From contig OY783219.1 of assembly GCA_963678705.1 (NCBI GenBank), forward strand, positions 5,580,001-5,644,000: DNA of 64,000 nt, read 5' to 3'. The DNA comes from Panorpa germanica (taxonomy: Eukaryota > Arthropoda > Insecta > Mecoptera > Panorpidae). The notes under the pieces are model-generated. The model was not told the DNA's origin. It saw only the letters and a program-made list of their open reading frames with translations, and made no database searches. Positions within the stretch are counted from its first letter, which is position 1. The number at the start of each line of letters is the position of its first letter. Shown here one piece after another: positions 63,001 through 64,000 of the stretch. The translations under genes were made by a program, and so were the position numbers.

Positions 63001-63901
63001 AATGCATGATCGTCATATAGCTGCAGCTAACATACTGTATGGATTAGCTTTAACAGAAAGTGCTAATTTAAATTTGCAGGAAAGGATAAGTTACATGAGT
63101 CGAGCATTAATGGCTTTACGACATCCTGCTGCAGCCCAAAACGGTATTTTTATGAAGCAAGTAGAGGATAAAATAGAAGTTGCAAAAATTCAAGTAAATG
63201 TTATTAAAAATATAGAACTCAATCGAAATGATATTTTAGATGCTAACTCTTTAATTAATTTGCTGAATAAAAAGATATTCGACATCACACAACTGTATGA
63301 AGAATTTGCGGAACCTTTAAATTTGTGGGAGGTTAAATTGATGATTATTAAATGTTCTGATCATGACGATGAACACTTGGTGGAAGGTATATGGCAAAAT
63401 ATAATAACAAACCGTTTAAAAGCAGAAGAATGTGATCATGAACCTACTCAACTAGAAAAAGTGGTGTTAGAATTGAAACCTGTTTTTAAAGAATATGTGA
63501 ACACAGCTTATTGTCTGCCTTTGAATTTTTTGATTAAATATTTGGAAGTTCTCTGTTGCAAGAAAAATGCACGATGCTCTTTGGTCGCTTCTACTTTTCT
63601 GGAAGTGGGAATATCTTTTGAGACACTTTTGAACATTTATACCTGTATGATGTCAATGAATGATAGAATATGGGGCCATTTAAATAATGAACTTTATTTA
63701 ATACAAGCGTCGATTCATTTAGTATTTTTGTACTTGGAAACTAAAAACCGTATTCCTCCTGGTGATAAAATAAAAATAAAAGTCGCAATTCAGGACTTTA
63801 TCACAAGCTGCTTAAATGCTACGTATAGTATTTCTGCGGATGATACAGATGAAACGATTGAAGTACTGCGAAATCTGCAATCTCAACTAAACCGTGAATA
63901 A
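60017..63901 (+). CDS. Nup154: Nucleoporin Nup155/Nup154, intronless
   Basis: A single open frame of 1294 aa encodes the inner-ring scaffold nucleoporin that links the nuclear pore to the membrane. The N-terminal beta-propeller is clear: HFGHMRCNCMMGIFENISRL and WLAVDSDIYLWSYEEDVDVT start the best-conserved block (about 80-120), followed by FYDGLTEVILAAAILQPKPG. The rest is an alpha-solenoid with the family's C-terminal helices. The length is slightly below the roughly 1,370-1,390 aa of fly and human proteins, the difference lying in loops and ends. Neighbouring genes have many introns, and this one has none, so it may derive from an mRNA copy or simple intron loss. AATAAA at 63898-63903 overlaps the stop codon. 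Confidence 0.95.
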   Translation: MKTVSESNYKKASALVEEHILNDTSAMTISSKIENCVANGPKSSGLQDNDYPNLIALSQGIIKISEAKIVKQAPIPHEIIQHFGHMRCNCMMGIFENISRLWLAVDSDIYLWSYEEDVDVTFYDGLTEVILAAAILQPKPGLFNPCVHKLLVLSTITETYFIGMTFCINDNKTQKLHLMSTPIFSVSNDGIILNVVSTMDNGRVFLGGKDGNLYEIVTSSGWFGQKFQKVNRSANVLSYILPSIIFGDYTPIVAITIDEFRNCLYCLREDSSIELYDLGQNGQSIRRVQKISLMNIRYFNDSFGESDTIIAHPIISVIPVTECIHVQMVAVTQNGMRLYFSTYMGGTGRPTQLSIVHVRHPPGYPTRSIHPQLNGIQIATYNKGHTLMVANQGEEDILWYLSSDLFSLGNRLVESFAKINLDIPTWAISEINHHHKDRGICSNYFGTHTKNKRNWIILSPQGYRIVTYLTPVDILKQLLTDNQGAGNVQVKTFFKMQPESEACAASLIIACLEKDTFPELAQWATQAFFIYGGAPIVVKIENGIRSNMRPSSSSKSMNFSSLCAPSTSSNSYQRLITKTPLQEIPKYTVKFSAKHTGVNLFFSRVIRPIWNSLCVTKICSPVGHTMICSQITKNDCDYLLDQLYPIKMFLNSYTTMVSNKQIQSNVIDSATEESRIDPYKEEKMELDILKIFISHVCEILGLWKILCEHPFHIITQSLTKKQQLKLQKICFKELFVSGTKLCSALIVALINIYIEDNADIDCISNKLRDICPSLYKQQDAACAKAAEILIQVKNTIHLKQPKEVEELIETALVLCKSAGPNVPLSTICPHFANVRGYYAIVELCVACAMIYDPTNIALNHYSNNEPISDKEGAEYLSNRLKIYESIFTTLNQLMDKSTKDISVSIPNKPGPLGVDSLVLMDSDSARKFVKDIILLCIQSNDQLLHIAVYDWMFSNDMITDILSVSDSSLNMFLERVFKQKPESIQVCELLWRYHEMHDRHIAAANILYGLALTESANLNLQERISYMSRALMALRHPAAAQNGIFMKQVEDKIEVAKIQVNVIKNIELNRNDILDANSLINLLNKKIFDITQLYEEFAEPLNLWEVKLMIIKCSDHDDEHLVEGIWQNIITNRLKAEECDHEPTQLEKVVLELKPVFKEYVNTAYCLPLNFLIKYLEVLCCKKNARCSLVASTFLEVGISFETLLNIYTCMMSMNDRIWGHLNNELYLIQASIHLVFLYLETKNRIPPGDKIKIKVAIQDFITSCLNATYSISADDTDETIEVLRNLQSQLNRE

Positions 63902-64000
63902 AATGCCAAACTTTAAAAGAAGACTTAATTTATTAAATAGGAAATATGATTTATTTTTGTTATTATTTATTTATTATTTTAATGAAACGGACTATGAAAT

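Overview
This window is nuclear DNA of an insect. The evidence is an arthropod-type troponin T with a long C-terminal polyglutamate tail and a mutually exclusive exon pair, short AT-rich spliceosomal introns, and a dense load of short inverted-repeat elements and decayed non-LTR retrotransposons. A beetle or similar order is possible, but the sequence does not fix it. All spliced gene models below were built by hand from ORF continuity, splice-site dinucleotides and intron phase, without transcripts.

Layout. Positions 1-248 are a copy, identical as far as I can see, of an internal piece of the troponin T gene. It is fused to the first coding exon of what looks like the acetyltransferase gene mof (minus strand, 249-415). 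A tiny unrecognised gene (588-845) starts head-to-head with that exon. Troponin T (minus) fills 2205-8752. From 8753 to 18756 I see only repeats. From 18757 to 39391 lies a family of five V-ATPase c (16 kDa proteolipid) genes. Four are plus-strand tandem copies, each with two introns at the same places. The fifth, on the minus strand, converges on them, has a 6.3 kb first intron and looks like the housekeeping copy. Between the second and third tandem copies sits a 3.5 kb palindrome built of about twenty 146-147 bp tandem units around a hairpin core. From 39392 to 43860 there are only repeats and one isolated exon-like segment.

The right third is gene-dense. A 22-exon, 1087-aa SMC1-like protein (minus, 43861-49591) has lost the ATPase motifs of both head halves. 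It is followed by the mitochondrial Hsp90 TRAP1 (minus, 50062-54906), the oligosaccharyltransferase subunit OST3/TUSC3/MAGT1 (plus, 55308-57291), polyprenol reductase SRD5A3 (minus, 57578-59017) with a duplicated terminal exon upstream, and an intronless Nup155/Nup154 nucleoporin gene (plus, 60017-63901).

Functional links are limited. The V-ATPase copies encode variants of one rotor-ring subunit. OST3 and SRD5A3 both serve ER N-glycosylation (oligosaccharide transfer and dolichol synthesis) and are neighbours. TRAP1/OST3 and SRD5A3/Nup155 are divergent pairs that may share promoter regions. The most novel object is the SMC-like gene: its frame is intact through all 22 exons although every nucleotide-binding signature is degenerate.
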